A stretch of DNA of 47,401 bases from positions 1 to 47,401 of the forward strand of contig CATGLK010000014.1 of the NCBI GenBank assembly GCA_949538735.1, written 5' to 3'. Origin of the DNA: an uncultured Clostridia bacterium. GTDB lineage: Bacteria; Bacillota; Clostridia; TANB77; CAG-508. A model generated the notes under the pieces. It ran no database searches. It was not told the origin of the DNA and saw only the letters and a program-made list of their open reading frames with translations. The translations under genes were made by a program, and so were the position numbers. Positions within the stretch are counted from its first letter, which is position 1. Each line of letters opens with the position of its first letter. Below, piece by piece: positions 26,188-35,110 of this stretch.

Positions 26188-27091
26188 TTATACTTTTAAA
26201 TATTTTCTCATAGAAATAACACTTCCGCAAAGCTCCTATTCCAATTCCTAGTAGCATATAAACAAATATTATAGAGCTAAACATATCGCTAAATCCTATT
26301 AAACTCATATTTATTGTTTGCATAAATGGTGAGTTTACTAATTGTCTTGCAATTAAGCTATATGCTAATCCTATTAATATGATTGAAATAATGCTTGCAA
26401 ACATTCCAATTATCATACCTTCTACAATAAATGGCCATCTTATAAAACCATTTGTTGCCCCTACGTATTTCATAATTGATATTTCTTTTCTTCTTGCATG
26501 TACTGTAAGTTTGATTGTATTTGCTATAATAAATACTGATATTACTACTAATAAAAGTAATATTACTCCTGTTACTATTTTTATTCCATTTGCTAGTTTT
26601 ATCAATGCTTCAACAGTTTGGTCACTACTTGTTATTTTGCTTACCATATCAAATGTATTTATTTGATTTTGTACTTCTTTACTTTTCTTTAAATCTGTAA
26701 GGTTTACGACATATGAATCTTTAAATATGTTGTTTTCTCCGTCATATTGTTCTAAAAGCTCACTTCCATATTTTTCTTTCATTTGTGATAAAGCTTCTTC
26801 TTTTGATACATATTCAATAGTACTTACTCCATCTATTTTTCTTATTTTATCTGCTAGTTCATCCATTTGTTCTTGTGTTGCTTCTTTTTTTACAAATACT
26901 TGAATTCCTTGTATTGATTCGATTTCTTTTACAAAATGGTTGATGTTTTCTCCAAGTATTAAAAATATTCCAAATATTATCATAGTTGCACACATTATCA
27001 TTAGTGATGCACCTGTTGATTTTTTGTTTTTAAATACGTTACTAAATCCTTCTCCTATAAAATAACCTAATCTACTATATTTCAAAATCAT
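26188..27091 (-). CDS. ftsX: FtsX division permease, C-terminus reached by +1 shift at CGG
   Basis: Membrane partner of FtsE, passing ATP-driven movement to cell-wall hydrolases. TM1 near residue 30, an extracellular domain (about 55-165), then three TM segments, the last being FVYMLLGIGIGAL. After GCT TTG the zero frame reads CGG and continues into 22 residues (RKCYFYEK...) unlike FtsX. Skipping the C at 26227 gives ALGSVISMRKYLKV and a TAA, the standard Gram-positive FtsX ending (GSxxSxRKxLKV). The product has 300 residues with Gly289 at the shift. The shifted stop lies just before the next gene's ribosome site, whereas the zero frame would run into that gene. The start at 27091 overlaps ftsE. 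Confidence 0.92.
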
Positions 27092-27761
27092 AACCACCTT
27101 TTTTATCATCTCTTACTATTTCGCCCTTGCTGATGTGAATAACCCTTTTCTTCATTTGGTCAACAATATCTTTTGCATGTGTTGCAACAACTACTGTTGT
27201 TCCCCTCATATTGATATCATTTAATAAATTCATAATGTCCCAAGCTGTATCAGGGTCTAAGTTTCCTGTTGGTTCATCTGCTATTAACATTGATGGATTA
27301 TTTACTAAAGCTCTTGCTAATGCCACTCTTTGTTGCTCCCCACCAGACAATTCATTTGGATACATTTTCGCTTTTCCGCTTAATCCTACTAGTGATAGTA
27401 CCATTGGTACTTGTCTTCTTATATGTCTTGGAGTTGCTCTTACTATGTACATTGCATATGCTACATTGTCATATACAGTTTTGTCTGGTAATAATCTGAA
27501 GTCTTGGAAAACCACTCCCATACTTCTTCTTAAATATGGTACTCTATTTTGCTTTAAAAATGTTGTATCTTTTCCGTTTATTATGATGTGCCCTGATGTT
27601 GGTTCTTCTTCTTTTAATATTAGTTTTATTAATGTAGATTTTCCACTTCCTGATGAACCTACTAAGAATGCAAATTCCCCTTTATTTATAACAAAATTAG
27701 CATTTTTTACAGCTTTTGTTCCTGTATCATATGTCTTTGCTACATTTCTAAATTCTATCAT
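27075..27761 (-). CDS. ftsE: FtsE division ATPase
   Basis: A 228-residue ABC ATPase. Walker A GSSGSGKST near 35-43, Q-loop VFQDFRLLPDKTVYDNVAY, signature LSGGEQQRVALARAL, Walker B MLIADEPTGNLDPDT and the H-loop VVVATHAKDIV are all in place. The gene overlaps ftsX by 17 bases, so translation is coupled. It heads a minus-strand run of cell-wall genes ending at greA. Confidence 0.96.
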   Translation of the reverse strand: MIEFRNVAKTYDTGTKAVKNANFVINKGEFAFLVGSSGSGKSTLIKLILKEEEPTSGHIIINGKDTTFLKQNRVPYLRRSMGVVFQDFRLLPDKTVYDNVAYAMYIVRATPRHIRRQVPMVLSLVGLSGKAKMYPNELSGGEQQRVALARALVNNPSMLIADEPTGNLDPDTAWDIMNLLNDINMRGTTVVVATHAKDIVDQMKKRVIHISKGEIVRDDKKGGYDFEI

Positions 27762-27898
27762 TTTCGTACTCCTTACTTTTCCTTTTATAAAATATTTTAC
27801 ATACTATTTCTATTCTATCTAATCATATCAATAAAGTTGTTTTTTTGCAATAGTTTGTCGTAAAAAAATGTTGGAAATTTGTGTTTTTTAGATTAAAA

Positions 27899-27999
27899 AA
27901 CTTTTTGGGACAGGCCAAAAAAGTTTCGAAAAAAGATGTTTTGGGACAGGCCAAAAAAATCTCACTCGCGGACGTTTTTGGCCTGTCCCAAAAAGTTTA
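27899..27999. repeat. GGGACAGGCC-type palindromic repeat, copy 2
   Basis: ACTTTTTGGGACAGGCC appears directly and inverted with TCTCACTCGCGGACG between, almost as in the copy at 9438-9540. It lies after the end of the transketolase C-subunit gene and overlaps its stop codon. The outer arms would form a long stem and may act as a terminator. Confidence 0.85.
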
Positions 28000-28920
28000 A
28001 AAAAGTTCAATTATATTTTTAGATGTAATTCCAAAATACTCCATAAGCTCTTTCGCCTTACCAGACTTTCCAAAAATATCGTTTATCCCTAATCTAACCA
28101 ACTTAGCTGGGTACTCTTCTGTTAGCACTTCTGATATTGCTGAGCCAAGTCCACCTACCACATTATGGTCTTCTATCGAAACTAACCTTTTTGTCTCTTT
28201 TGCACATTTTACAACCATTTCTTTATCTATTGGTTTTATTGTATGAGCATCTATAACTCTAATATTTATGCCTTTTTCTTTTAATTCTTTTTGTGCAATT
28301 AAAGCTTGTTCTACTGTTACTCCTGTTGCAAACACAGTTCCGTCTGTTCCTTCACCTATTTGAACAGCTTTTCCTATTTCAAATTTTTGCTCTTTATCGT
28401 AAATTTCTCCTGTTGCTAATCTTGCAAGCCTTAAGTATACTGGACCCTGCATTTTTGATATTTCTTTTACTGCCCATTTTGTTTGAGTATCATCTGATGT
28501 TGATATTACTGTCATATTTGGTATTGTTCTCATCATTGAAATATCTTCTAACATTTGATGTGTCGCTCCGTCTTCTCCTACTGTTATTCCTGCATGTGTT
28601 GCACATATTTTTACATTTAATTTTGGATAACATATGCTATTTCTTATTTGGTCATATGCTCTTCCTGCTGCAAACATTGCAAAAGTACTTGCATATGGCA
28701 CTTTTCCACAAGTTGCAAGTCCTGCTGCTGTTCCTACCATATTTGCTTCTGCTATTCCCATATCAAAAAATCTATCTGGAAATTCTTTTGCAAATAAATC
28801 TGTTTTTGTTGCAGTTGATAAATCCGCATCTAAAACTACTATATTTTCGTTTTCTTTTCCTAGCTCTAATAAGGCCTCTCCATAACTTTGACGTGTTGCT
28901 TTTTTATTTTCTAAATTCAT
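27997..28920 (-). CDS. Transketolase, C-terminal subunit
   Basis: A 307-residue protein holding the pyrimidine-binding and C-terminal domains of a two-gene transketolase. Seen are VLDADLSTATKT, FFDMGIAEANMVGTAAGLA (with the catalytic Glu that activates thiamine diphosphate), and KICATHAGITVGEDGATHQMLEDISMMRTIPNM. It works with the upstream N-terminal subunit in the non-oxidative pentose phosphate route. The start follows GAAAGGAAG. Confidence 0.93.
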   Translation of the reverse strand: MNLENKKATRQSYGEALLELGKENENIVVLDADLSTATKTDLFAKEFPDRFFDMGIAEANMVGTAAGLATCGKVPYASTFAMFAAGRAYDQIRNSICYPKLNVKICATHAGITVGEDGATHQMLEDISMMRTIPNMTVISTSDDTQTKWAVKEISKMQGPVYLRLARLATGEIYDKEQKFEIGKAVQIGEGTDGTVFATGVTVEQALIAQKELKEKGINIRVIDAHTIKPIDKEMVVKCAKETKRLVSIEDHNVVGGLGSAISEVLTEEYPAKLVRLGINDIFGKSGKAKELMEYFGITSKNIIELF

Positions 28921-28992
28921 AAATTTTCTTCCTTTCGGTTTAAATTTTTCCACTATTTTTATACTAAAATATCATTTTTGTTTATGCACGAT

Positions 28993-29814
28993 TTATTTTG
29001 ATAACTCTTCAATTGCTTGTTTAAACTCTTCTTCGTTTGGTGCTTTTCCGTGCCATTTAACTTGATTTTCCATAAATGACACACCTTTTCCTTTTACAGT
29101 TTCAGCAATTATACAAGTTGGTTTTCCTTTCACATTTCTCGCCACATCAAAAGCTTTTATAATCTCATCAATATCATTTCCATCTATTTTTATAATTTGA
29201 AAACCAAAACTTCTGAATTTTTCATCAATTGGGTTTGAATTCATAACATCTTCAATAGTTCCATCAATTTGAAGATTGTTATTATCTACAATCACACACA
29301 AATTATCTAATTTGTATTGACTTGCCGCCATCGCAGCTTCCCAAACTTGACCTTCTTCTATCTCTCCGTCTCCTAAAAGACAATAAACTCTATAATCTTT
29401 TTTATCTAATTTTCCTGCAATTGCCATTCCATTTGCAGCAGACAATCCTTGCCCTAGTGAACCTGTTGTCATATCAACCCCAGGTATTTTTGTCATATCT
29501 GGATGTCCTTGCAACTTTCCATTTATATTTCTAAACTCTTTTAAGTCTTCTAAATCAAAAAAGCCTTTATTTGCCAAACTAGCATATAATGCTGGCGCAC
29601 AATGTCCTTTTGATAAAACAAACCTATCTCTATCTTCCCAATTAGAATTTTTTTCATCTATTTTCATTTCATAAAAATATAAAACAGTTAAAATATCAGC
29701 TATCGAAAGAGAGCCTCCTGGATGCCCTGAACCCGCTCTATACACTTGTTCTACTATTTGTTTCCTTATTTTTTTTGCAATTTCTTCTAATTCCTTTATT
29801 TTGCTTTTTTTCAA
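28993..29814 (-). CDS. Transketolase, N-terminal subunit
   Basis: A 273-residue thiamine-diphosphate-binding subunit. Typical elements are [58 protein letters not shown], and the diphosphate motif [15 protein letters not shown] ending in NNLQIDG. The likely start is TTG at 29814, eleven bases after AAAGGAG; a GTG at 29823 lies too close to that site. It pairs with the C-terminal subunit 72 bases downstream. Confidence 0.93.
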   Translation of the reverse strand: MKKSKIKELEEIAKKIRKQIVEQVYRAGSGHPGGSLSIADILTVLYFYEMKIDEKNSNWEDRDRFVLSKGHCAPALYASLANKGFFDLEDLKEFRNINGKLQGHPDMTKIPGVDMTTGSLGQGLSAANGMAIAGKLDKKDYRVYCLLGDGEIEEGQVWEAAMAASQYKLDNLCVIVDNNNLQIDGTIEDVMNSNPIDEKFRSFGFQIIKIDGNDIDEIIKAFDVARNVKGKPTCIIAETVKGKGVSFMENQVKWHGKAPNEEEFKQAIEELSK

Positions 29815-29885
29815 AAAAATCACGCTCCTTTATATTGATAATATAACACAAGTTTTATTTTTTTACTATAAATTTTTGAAACTTT

Positions 29886-29994
29886 TTGGGTGTTTTTGGG
29901 GACAGACCTTAAAAACACCCACTTTATATAAAATGCGATAGAAAAATAAAAAGAAAAACGAGGGTGTTTTTAAGGTCTGTCCCCAAAAACACCC
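29886..29994. repeat. Two facing GGGTGTTTTT palindromes
   Basis: GGGTGTTTTTGGGGACAGACC...AAAAACACCC (29886-29920) is followed about 40 bases later by its exact reverse complement (29963-29994). Each unit is itself palindromic at its ends, and together they could fold into one extended stem. The block sits between the transketolase promoter region and the 6S-like RNA gene, just past the RNA's terminator. Confidence 0.85.
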
Positions 29995-30002
29995 AAAAAG
30001 CA

Positions 30003-30226
30003 AAAAAAAGCCCCCGCCTTAGCCGTCAGTTGCTTTGAATTTTTAAGGACCTGCTCCTAAAAACAGGTGGGTGCCTACCTAAAATATTCATGGGCTTCTC
30101 ACTTCATAGTTGGTGAGCTTGCACGCCATATCTCAGAGTTTAAGCCCCTCTTTATGTGTGTTGGTTCTAAAAATTCTGCCTATACGTACTACGCAGGGTA
30201 TTTAATTTTTTATTATCTCTTAACTT
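30003..30226 (-). ncRNA. ssrS: Probable 6S RNA
   Basis: A gene-free, structured minus-strand transcript with its own promoter (30233-30261) and a GGCGGGGGCTTTTTTT end. The sequence folds as a long rod: UUUUUAGAACC pairs with GGUCCUUAAAAA, GGGCUU with AAGCCC, and GCUCAC with GUGAG near the tip. That closed rod with a central bubble is how 6S RNA mimics an open promoter and sequesters RNA polymerase. The segment GGUAGGCACCCACCUG also resembles clostridial 6S RNAs as I remember them. Identification is from shape and partial sequence memory; it should be tested with a covariance model. Confidence 0.65.
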
Positions 30227-30232
30227 ATTTTT

Positions 30233-30261
30233 ATTTTATCATATGTAAAAATTTTTTACAA
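30233..30261 (-). promoter_or_regulatory. Promoter of the 6S-like RNA
   Basis: Minus-strand TTGTAA (30256-30261) and TAAAAT (30233-30238) separated by 17 bases. It lies in the gap after the hemolysin III gene, so the RNA is transcribed independently. Confidence 0.65.
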
Positions 30262-30296
30262 GACTATTTTCAAATTTATTTTTACCAATTTTTATA

Positions 30297-30971
30297 TTAC
30301 ATTACATATAATAATATACAGAAAAATTGCAATATGCTTCCAGCTAAAATGCATAGATGAAACAAAGAATGAACATATTTATGTTTTTTACCAAGACCAT
30401 ATAAAATCGCTCCAATTGTATAAACAATTCCTCCTGATACTAACAATGCAAGCCCTGTTGTTCCTAATGCTTGTGGCAATGCTTTTACTCTTATCAAAAT
30501 GCACCATCCCATCAATAAGTAACATATCATTGAAAATACTTTGTACCTCTTTATATCTATTGAATTTAGTACAATTCCCACAATTGCAGCTGCCCATATT
30601 ATTCCAAATATCGCCCAGCCTGCAACTAAATTTTCCTCTCTTATTGTGCATAATGCAAATGGTGTATATGAACCTGCTATTAATAGAAATATTGAGCAGT
30701 GGTCTAAGACTTGGAATACTTTTTTAGCTTTCCTTTTTGGGCTTAGTCCATGATATATGCTAGACATTGTGTATAACATTATCATTGTTGTACCATATAT
30801 TGCACCACTTACAATTCCATATACATTTTTGTGTATTGCTGCAAACACCACACATAGTACTGTTACAACTATTCCAAATGCCCCTCCTACTATATGTGAT
30901 GTCATATTAAATATTTCTTCGCCTTTTGTGTATGTTGGCAATATTCTATCTTCTAATTTTATTCTTTTCAT
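30297..30971 (-). CDS. Hemolysin III family (YqfA-like, PAQR-type) membrane protein
   Basis: A 224-residue protein with seven hydrophobic segments. Conserved residues of the HlyIII/PAQR superfamily are present: EEIFNMTSHIVGG near the start, MSSIYHGLSPKRKAKKVFQVLDHCSIFLLIAGSYTPF, and a C-terminal KHKYVHSLFHLCILAGSILQF, whose His residues with that Ser/Asp/His set form a zinc site in characterised relatives. Despite the name, the bacterial proteins are housekeeping membrane enzymes of uncertain substrate. The AAAAGGAAG site precedes the ATG. Confidence 0.92.
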   Translation of the reverse strand: MKRIKLEDRILPTYTKGEEIFNMTSHIVGGAFGIVVTVLCVVFAAIHKNVYGIVSGAIYGTTMIMLYTMSSIYHGLSPKRKAKKVFQVLDHCSIFLLIAGSYTPFALCTIREENLVAGWAIFGIIWAAAIVGIVLNSIDIKRYKVFSMICYLLMGWCILIRVKALPQALGTTGLALLVSGGIVYTIGAILYGLGKKHKYVHSLFHLCILAGSILQFFCILLYVM

Positions 30972-31057
30972 ATTACTTCCTTTTCTTTTGGTATTACTTA
31001 AATATCAAGCTTTTTCCAATTTTTTTATTGGATTATATCATATTTATTAGTAGATGT

Positions 31058-31771
31058 CTATTCCTTTATTTCTTTCGCAAGTTTGTTTATTGCCTTTGTT
31101 TCAATTCTTGATACATATGAACGGGAAATTCCCATCATACTTGCAATTTCGTTTTGGGTTTTTGGCTTATGCCCACCGAAGTCCAAATCTAAGCTCTAAA
31201 ATTGTTTTTTCTCTATCTTTTAATAGGTCTTTCATTTTTTCATATAACAATTTTATTTTCATTTTGATATCAACTTCTTCTTCGATATTTCTTTCGTTAT
31301 TTTCTAGTACTTCTTGCAATGTTACTACATTGTCATCTTTATCTTTCCCGAATAGGTTCATTTAAATACACTTCTGCTCCTATTTTTTTAGTTGCACGCA
31401 AATGCATTAAAATTTCATTATCAATACATCTTGATACATATGTAGATAATCTTGCCCCTTTTTCCACATTAAAGCTATTTATACCTTTTATTAGTCCTAT
31501 TGTTCCTATTGATATTAGGTCGTCTTGTTCAACTTTTGCTGTACTATATTTTTTTGCAATATGAGCAACTAGTCTTAGGTTTCTTTCTATTAGCATATTC
31601 CTTGCTTCGTCATCACCTTTTGCCATTTCTTCTAGACATTTTCTTTCTTCTTCTGCTGTTAATGGTTCTGGAAATAGGTTACTTCCTTGAATGTATCCGA
31701 ACCATAAATACTGCTGATTTTAGGAATTCTATAAATCCATATATTCCACTTATACAAAGTGCTGAGAACAT
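31058..31771 (-). CDS. sigK: Sporulation sigma factor SigK, needing three +1 shifts at CGG codons
   Basis: SigK drives late mother-cell sporulation genes. A GGAGGTGCAATT site precedes ATG. The zero frame is broken three times, each time at CGG: after GTT (31699), ATT (31350) and CTT (31178). Skipping the C each time gives one 236-residue protein: FMVGYIQGSNLFPEPLT, then [95 protein letters not shown] and a C-terminal AKEIKE. This is the full region 2-4 layout and length of SigK. Glycines fall at residues 25, 141 and 198. Sequencing error is unlikely for three identical events. Alternatively the gene is dead, but then unrelated kinds of lesion would be expected. Confidence 0.9.
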
Positions 31772-31846
31772 AATTGCACCTCCATTTTCATACTGCAATT
31801 ATATGCGCATATTTTTCAAAAGTGCCTGACCCTATATAATTTTATT

Positions 31847-32005
31847 TTATTGCTCACATTTAGCATCAAAAGCTGTTATGGTTGCCAAAGTATCTCCTAA
31901 TTGTGTAAAAAATGTTGCTAAAACAGCTATTTCTTCATCTGATTTGTCTTTTGCTATTGTACATGCTAATGCTGAAATAAATGTTACAAATTCACATGAG
32001 TTCAA
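31847..32005 (-). CDS. 52-residue Cys-containing small protein (DUF6774-like)
   Basis: A short gene starting with TTG eight bases after GAGGTG. It begins MNSCEFVTFISALACTIAKD and ends LGDTLATITAFDAKCEQ. A hydrophobic helix (FVTFISALACTIA), a DKSDEEIAVLATFFTQLGDTLATI helix and three Cys are visible. I recall similar clostridial small proteins grouped as DUF6774; no function is known. It lies between sigK and a toxin-antitoxin operon, on the sigK strand. Confidence 0.65.
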   Translation of the reverse strand: MNSCEFVTFISALACTIAKDKSDEEIAVLATFFTQLGDTLATITAFDAKCEQ

Positions 32006-32135
32006 TATTTATCACCTCTATTTTGATATTGAATTATATGCAATAAGAAAATTAAGGTTCTTATTTTTGAATCACTATTGATTTCATATCATAATTTTGA
32101 TATAATTTGTGTATAATTAAAAAGGAGGTATTTTT

Positions 32136-32492
32136 ATGGCTTTAATTAGACCTTGTGCAGATTTAAGAAATAATTATAATGAAATTTCTAAAATTTGTCA
32201 TGAAACCAAAGAACCTATGTATATTACTAAAAATGGAACAAATGATTTAGTTGTTCTAAGCGATGAAGCTTATGAAACTTTTGTTAAGATTAATCAAGAA
32301 ACAGAGGAAGAAAGAATTGAAAGGCTTGTTTCTGAGCATTTTGATAAACAGTACGCAACTTTTGAAGAATTTCAAAAGGCAATATGGGACAAAGTGGAAC
32401 AAGCTTTAAAGGATGTGGAGGAAGGAAATTATTGTACTATGGAAGAAGCTATGGAAGAATTGGAGAAAGAATATGGACTATCAAGAGAATAA
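32136..32492 (+). CDS. Phd/YefM-type antitoxin
   Basis: A 118-residue antitoxin. The N-terminal DNA-binding fold shows ADLRNNYNEISKICHETKEPMYITKNGTNDLVVLSDEAYE, the standard Phd/YefM pattern. The C-terminal half is acidic and helical (EEERIERLVSEHF... EEAMEELEKEYGL), as needed to wrap the toxin. AAAGGAGG precedes the ATG. The toxin gene overlaps its end by 20 bases. Such antitoxins usually repress their own operon together with the toxin. Confidence 0.9.
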   Translation: MALIRPCADLRNNYNEISKICHETKEPMYITKNGTNDLVVLSDEAYETFVKINQETEEERIERLVSEHFDKQYATFEEFQKAIWDKVEQALKDVEEGNYCTMEEAMEELEKEYGLSRE

Positions 32493-32791
32493 AAAATATA
32501 AAATCATATGGCTTAATAGTTTTAAATATGAATTAAGCCATATATACAATTATTTATCCAGAACTTTAAAGGAACCTTCCCTAGCAAACAAATTCCATAA
32601 TAAAGTATTCAAATTTATATCCACGTTATCTTATTTTCCAGAAAGATATCAAAAAATTTTTCCCGATAAAAATATTCGAAGAATTCCAATAGACAAATAT
32701 GTAATTCTATATACGGTAAATCATAATACTCGGGCAAATTTTTATCTTACATATTTTCCATAGCAGTCAAAATTATTTTAATCTATTATAA
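32473..32791 (+). CDS. ParE/RelE-type toxin, C-terminus reached by +1 shift at CGG
   Basis: Toxin partner of the overlapping Phd-type antitoxin. YKIIWLNSFKYELSHIYNYLSRTLKEPSLANKF and FPERYQKIF, then IRRIPIDKYVILYTVN are typical of the ParE/RelE fold. In the zero frame it ends RANFYLTYFP after ACT CGG. Skipping the C at 32731 gives GQIFILHIFHSSQNYFNLL and TAA, the classic ParE ending (final strand and helix). The shifted product is 105 residues. The last strand carries active-site residues in RelE-like toxins, so the unshifted form may be inactive and shifting could control toxicity. Confidence 0.88.
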
Positions 32792-32868
32792 AATCAAATT
32801 TATTTTAATAAACTTTCGTATTTAATCATTTTTATTATTTTAATTCATACTTTTAAAAGAGGTGAATT

Positions 32869-33666
32869 ATGAAATTTATATCAAACTGTATCAAAGGAAT
32901 AGCAATCGGCTCAGGAGCCATATTACCAGGAATAAGTAGTGGTGTACTCTGTGTAGTTTTTGGAATATATGAAGAATTATTAGACCACATATTAAACTTC
33001 TTTTCAGACATAAAAAAACACGCAAAATTCCTACTTCCAATCTTCATTGGAGCTGGTATTGGTGTTCTAATTTTCAGCAATATATTAAATCAATTACTAT
33101 ATCAATTTCCTATACAGACAAAATCAATTTTCATAGGGCTCATATTAGGCAGTATTCCAACACTTTTAAAAGATGTCAACGCAAAATGCAAATTTAAATT
33201 GCACTACCTTTTATACACCATTGTAGCGTTTACTTGTGGAATTTTTCTAGTTATTTTAGAAAAAAACATTTCTATTAATTCCACTGTTGATAGCATTACT
33301 CCACTATATCTTGCTATTTCAGGATTTGCTATGTCTGTTGGTGTTGTAGTGCCTGGCGTAAGTAGCACGATAATCTTAATGCTATTTGGTATCTATTCTA
33401 TATATTTATCAGCTGTTTCTTCTTTGCATTTTGCAATACTTATTCCTTTGGGAATTGGACTAATTTTAGGGTGTATTGTATGGATGAAACTTACTAAATT
33501 TTTCTTTGAGCATTTTTATGTTCAAACATTTTACACTATTATTGGATTTAGCCTTGGTTCTATATTTGTTTTGATGCCTAATGTTAATCTTGATTTGAAT
33601 GGTATTATTTCTTTATTGTGTATTTGGCTCGGATTTAAAATAGGGTGTTTTTGGGGACAGTCCTAA
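32869..33666 (+). CDS. DUF368 polytopic membrane protein
   Basis: A 265-residue membrane protein with two internal repeats, GIAIGSGAILPGISSGVLCVVFGIYEELL near the start and SGFAMSVGVVVPGVSSTIILMLFGIY near residue 155. The P-G-[IV]-S-S motifs are the mark of DUF368, recently linked to polyprenyl-phosphate flipping, like DedA proteins. About eight TM segments. The 3' end runs into a dispersed palindrome: the last eight codons (from GCFWGQS) are repeat sequence, so the native C-terminus may have been replaced. Confidence 0.85.
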   Translation: MKFISNCIKGIAIGSGAILPGISSGVLCVVFGIYEELLDHILNFFSDIKKHAKFLLPIFIGAGIGVLIFSNILNQLLYQFPIQTKSIFIGLILGSIPTLLKDVNAKCKFKLHYLLYTIVAFTCGIFLVILEKNISINSTVDSITPLYLAISGFAMSVGVVVPGVSSTIILMLFGIYSIYLSAVSSLHFAILIPLGIGLILGCIVWMKLTKFFFEHFYVQTFYTIIGFSLGSIFVLMPNVNLDLNGIISLLCIWLGFKIGCFWGQS

Positions 33667-33675
33667 AAACACCCT
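33642..33675. repeat. GGGTGTTTTT palindrome overlapping the DUF368 gene end
   Basis: GGGTGTTTTTGGGGACAG...AAAAACACCC, same family as at 19923 and 38670. It supplies the last codons and the stop of the DUF368 gene. Confidence 0.8.
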
Positions 33676-33688
33676 AAAACACCATTCT

Positions 33689-34918
33689 TTATTTCTTTCT
33701 TCTTAATATCCAATCTTTTTCACATTTAATTGGTAATTTCATTTTAACTTGTTGTCCTTTAACACCTGGACTTACTTCATTTATTTCTTCATTTGTCTCT
33801 ACATCATAAAGTTTTTCTATTTTAAATTCTATTGGCTCAATTTTGTTTGGAACTATAATTTCTAAACTATCTCCTACTGAAAGTTTATTCTTAATTTCTA
33901 TTATAGAAATATCTTCATTCCATTCCACTACTTTTCCGCCAAATTCGTAATTTTCATTATATTGTCTTCCACTATATTCTTGAATATCTTTATTATTTCT
34001 ATCATTAAAATAAAATGTTGTTAATCCTCTTGTTTTTACTTTTTCTAGTTCTTTTAAATATTTTGTATAATCATAATTTGATGGGTCTTTTTTGTAGTCA
34101 TCAATTGCATTTCTATAAGCATTTATTACACTTGCTAGATAATATTCTGTTTTAAGTCGTCCTTCTATTTTTAAACTGTCTACTCCCATTTCAATTATTT
34201 CTGGAATTTCTTTTATCAAGCATAAGTCCTTTGAAGAAAATATACTTGTTCCATATTCATTTGTTTCGATCGGCATATATTCCCCTGGATTGTTTTTTTC
34301 TTCTGCATATAGATTATATGACCACCTACAACTTTGGGCACAGTCTCCTAGGTTTGCACTTCTGCAAGATAAGAAATCACTTAGAAAACATCTTCCTGAA
34401 TATGCAAAACATATTGCCCCATGTACAAATATCTCTATTTCCATGTCTTCTGGCTTATTTTCCATAATATATTTTAGCTGTTCTTTGTTCATTTCTCTTG
34501 CCATAATCATTCTTTTTGCACCATTTTTATGCCAGAAGTTCGCTGAGTGCATACTTACTATGTTTGCTTGTGTGCTTACATTTATTGCTACACTTGGAGC
34601 GTATTGTTTTAAAATTTCCATTACTCCGCCGTCTGCTGCTATAATTCCGTCTGGCTTTAGTTCTTCTAATTTTTTTGCCATTTCTATTATTTCTTCATAT
34701 TTTTCATCCCAAGCAAAGATATTCAATGTTACATATACTTTTTTTCCTATGCTATGTGCATATCTTATTGTATTTTCTAAATCGTCATCTTTCATATCTG
34801 CTCTTGTTCTAAGTGATAATGATGATGTTCCTGCATATACTGCGTCTGCTCCATATAAAAATGCTATTTTTGCTTTTTCAAATGATCCTGCTGGTGCTAA
34901 TAATTCTACTTCTTTCAT
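33689..34918 (-). CDS. Peptidase U32 family protein, probable tRNA hydroxylation factor (TrhP-like)
   Basis: A 409-residue U32 protein. It begins VELLAPAGSFEKAKIAFLYGADAVY, contains the family signature EIFVHGAICFAYSGRCFLSDFLSCRSANLGDCAQSCRW with its Cys cluster, and ends with a small beta domain. U32 proteins of this type (TrhP/YrrO, YegQ) form 5-hydroxyuridine at tRNA position 34. The TrmR-like methyltransferase gene 1.1 kb away would make the next step, which supports this reading. The start was set after AGGAGAAATATAATA. Confidence 0.82.
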   Translation of the reverse strand: MKEVELLAPAGSFEKAKIAFLYGADAVYAGTSSLSLRTRADMKDDDLENTIRYAHSIGKKVYVTLNIFAWDEKYEEIIEMAKKLEELKPDGIIAADGGVMEILKQYAPSVAINVSTQANIVSMHSANFWHKNGAKRMIMAREMNKEQLKYIMENKPEDMEIEIFVHGAICFAYSGRCFLSDFLSCRSANLGDCAQSCRWSYNLYAEEKNNPGEYMPIETNEYGTSIFSSKDLCLIKEIPEIIEMGVDSLKIEGRLKTEYYLASVINAYRNAIDDYKKDPSNYDYTKYLKELEKVKTRGLTTFYFNDRNNKDIQEYSGRQYNENYEFGGKVVEWNEDISIIEIKNKLSVGDSLEIIVPNKIEPIEFKIEKLYDVETNEEINEVSPGVKGQQVKMKLPIKCEKDWILRRKK

Positions 34919-34945
34919 TATTATATTTCTCCTATCTATTGTTTC

Positions 34946-34998
34946 AAAGATGTGTCCCAAAGTGGACAAAATGTCCAAAAGGAAACGTCCCCAATGGA
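34946..34998. repeat. GTCCCAAAGTGGACAAAATGTCC repeat, copy 2
   Basis: Same element as at 24945-24998 with one or two substitutions. It occupies the gap between the U32 gene and the RelA/SpoT-domain gene, where no coding sequence is seen. Confidence 0.8.
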
Positions 34999-35110
34999 CA
35001 TTATATCTTTATTTTGGGTTATTGTCAACCAAATTTGCTTTATGTTCACTTTTTTGGTATAATATACATAGGCAGTTGATTTTAAAAATTTATTAATAGA
35101 GAGGTGCTTT

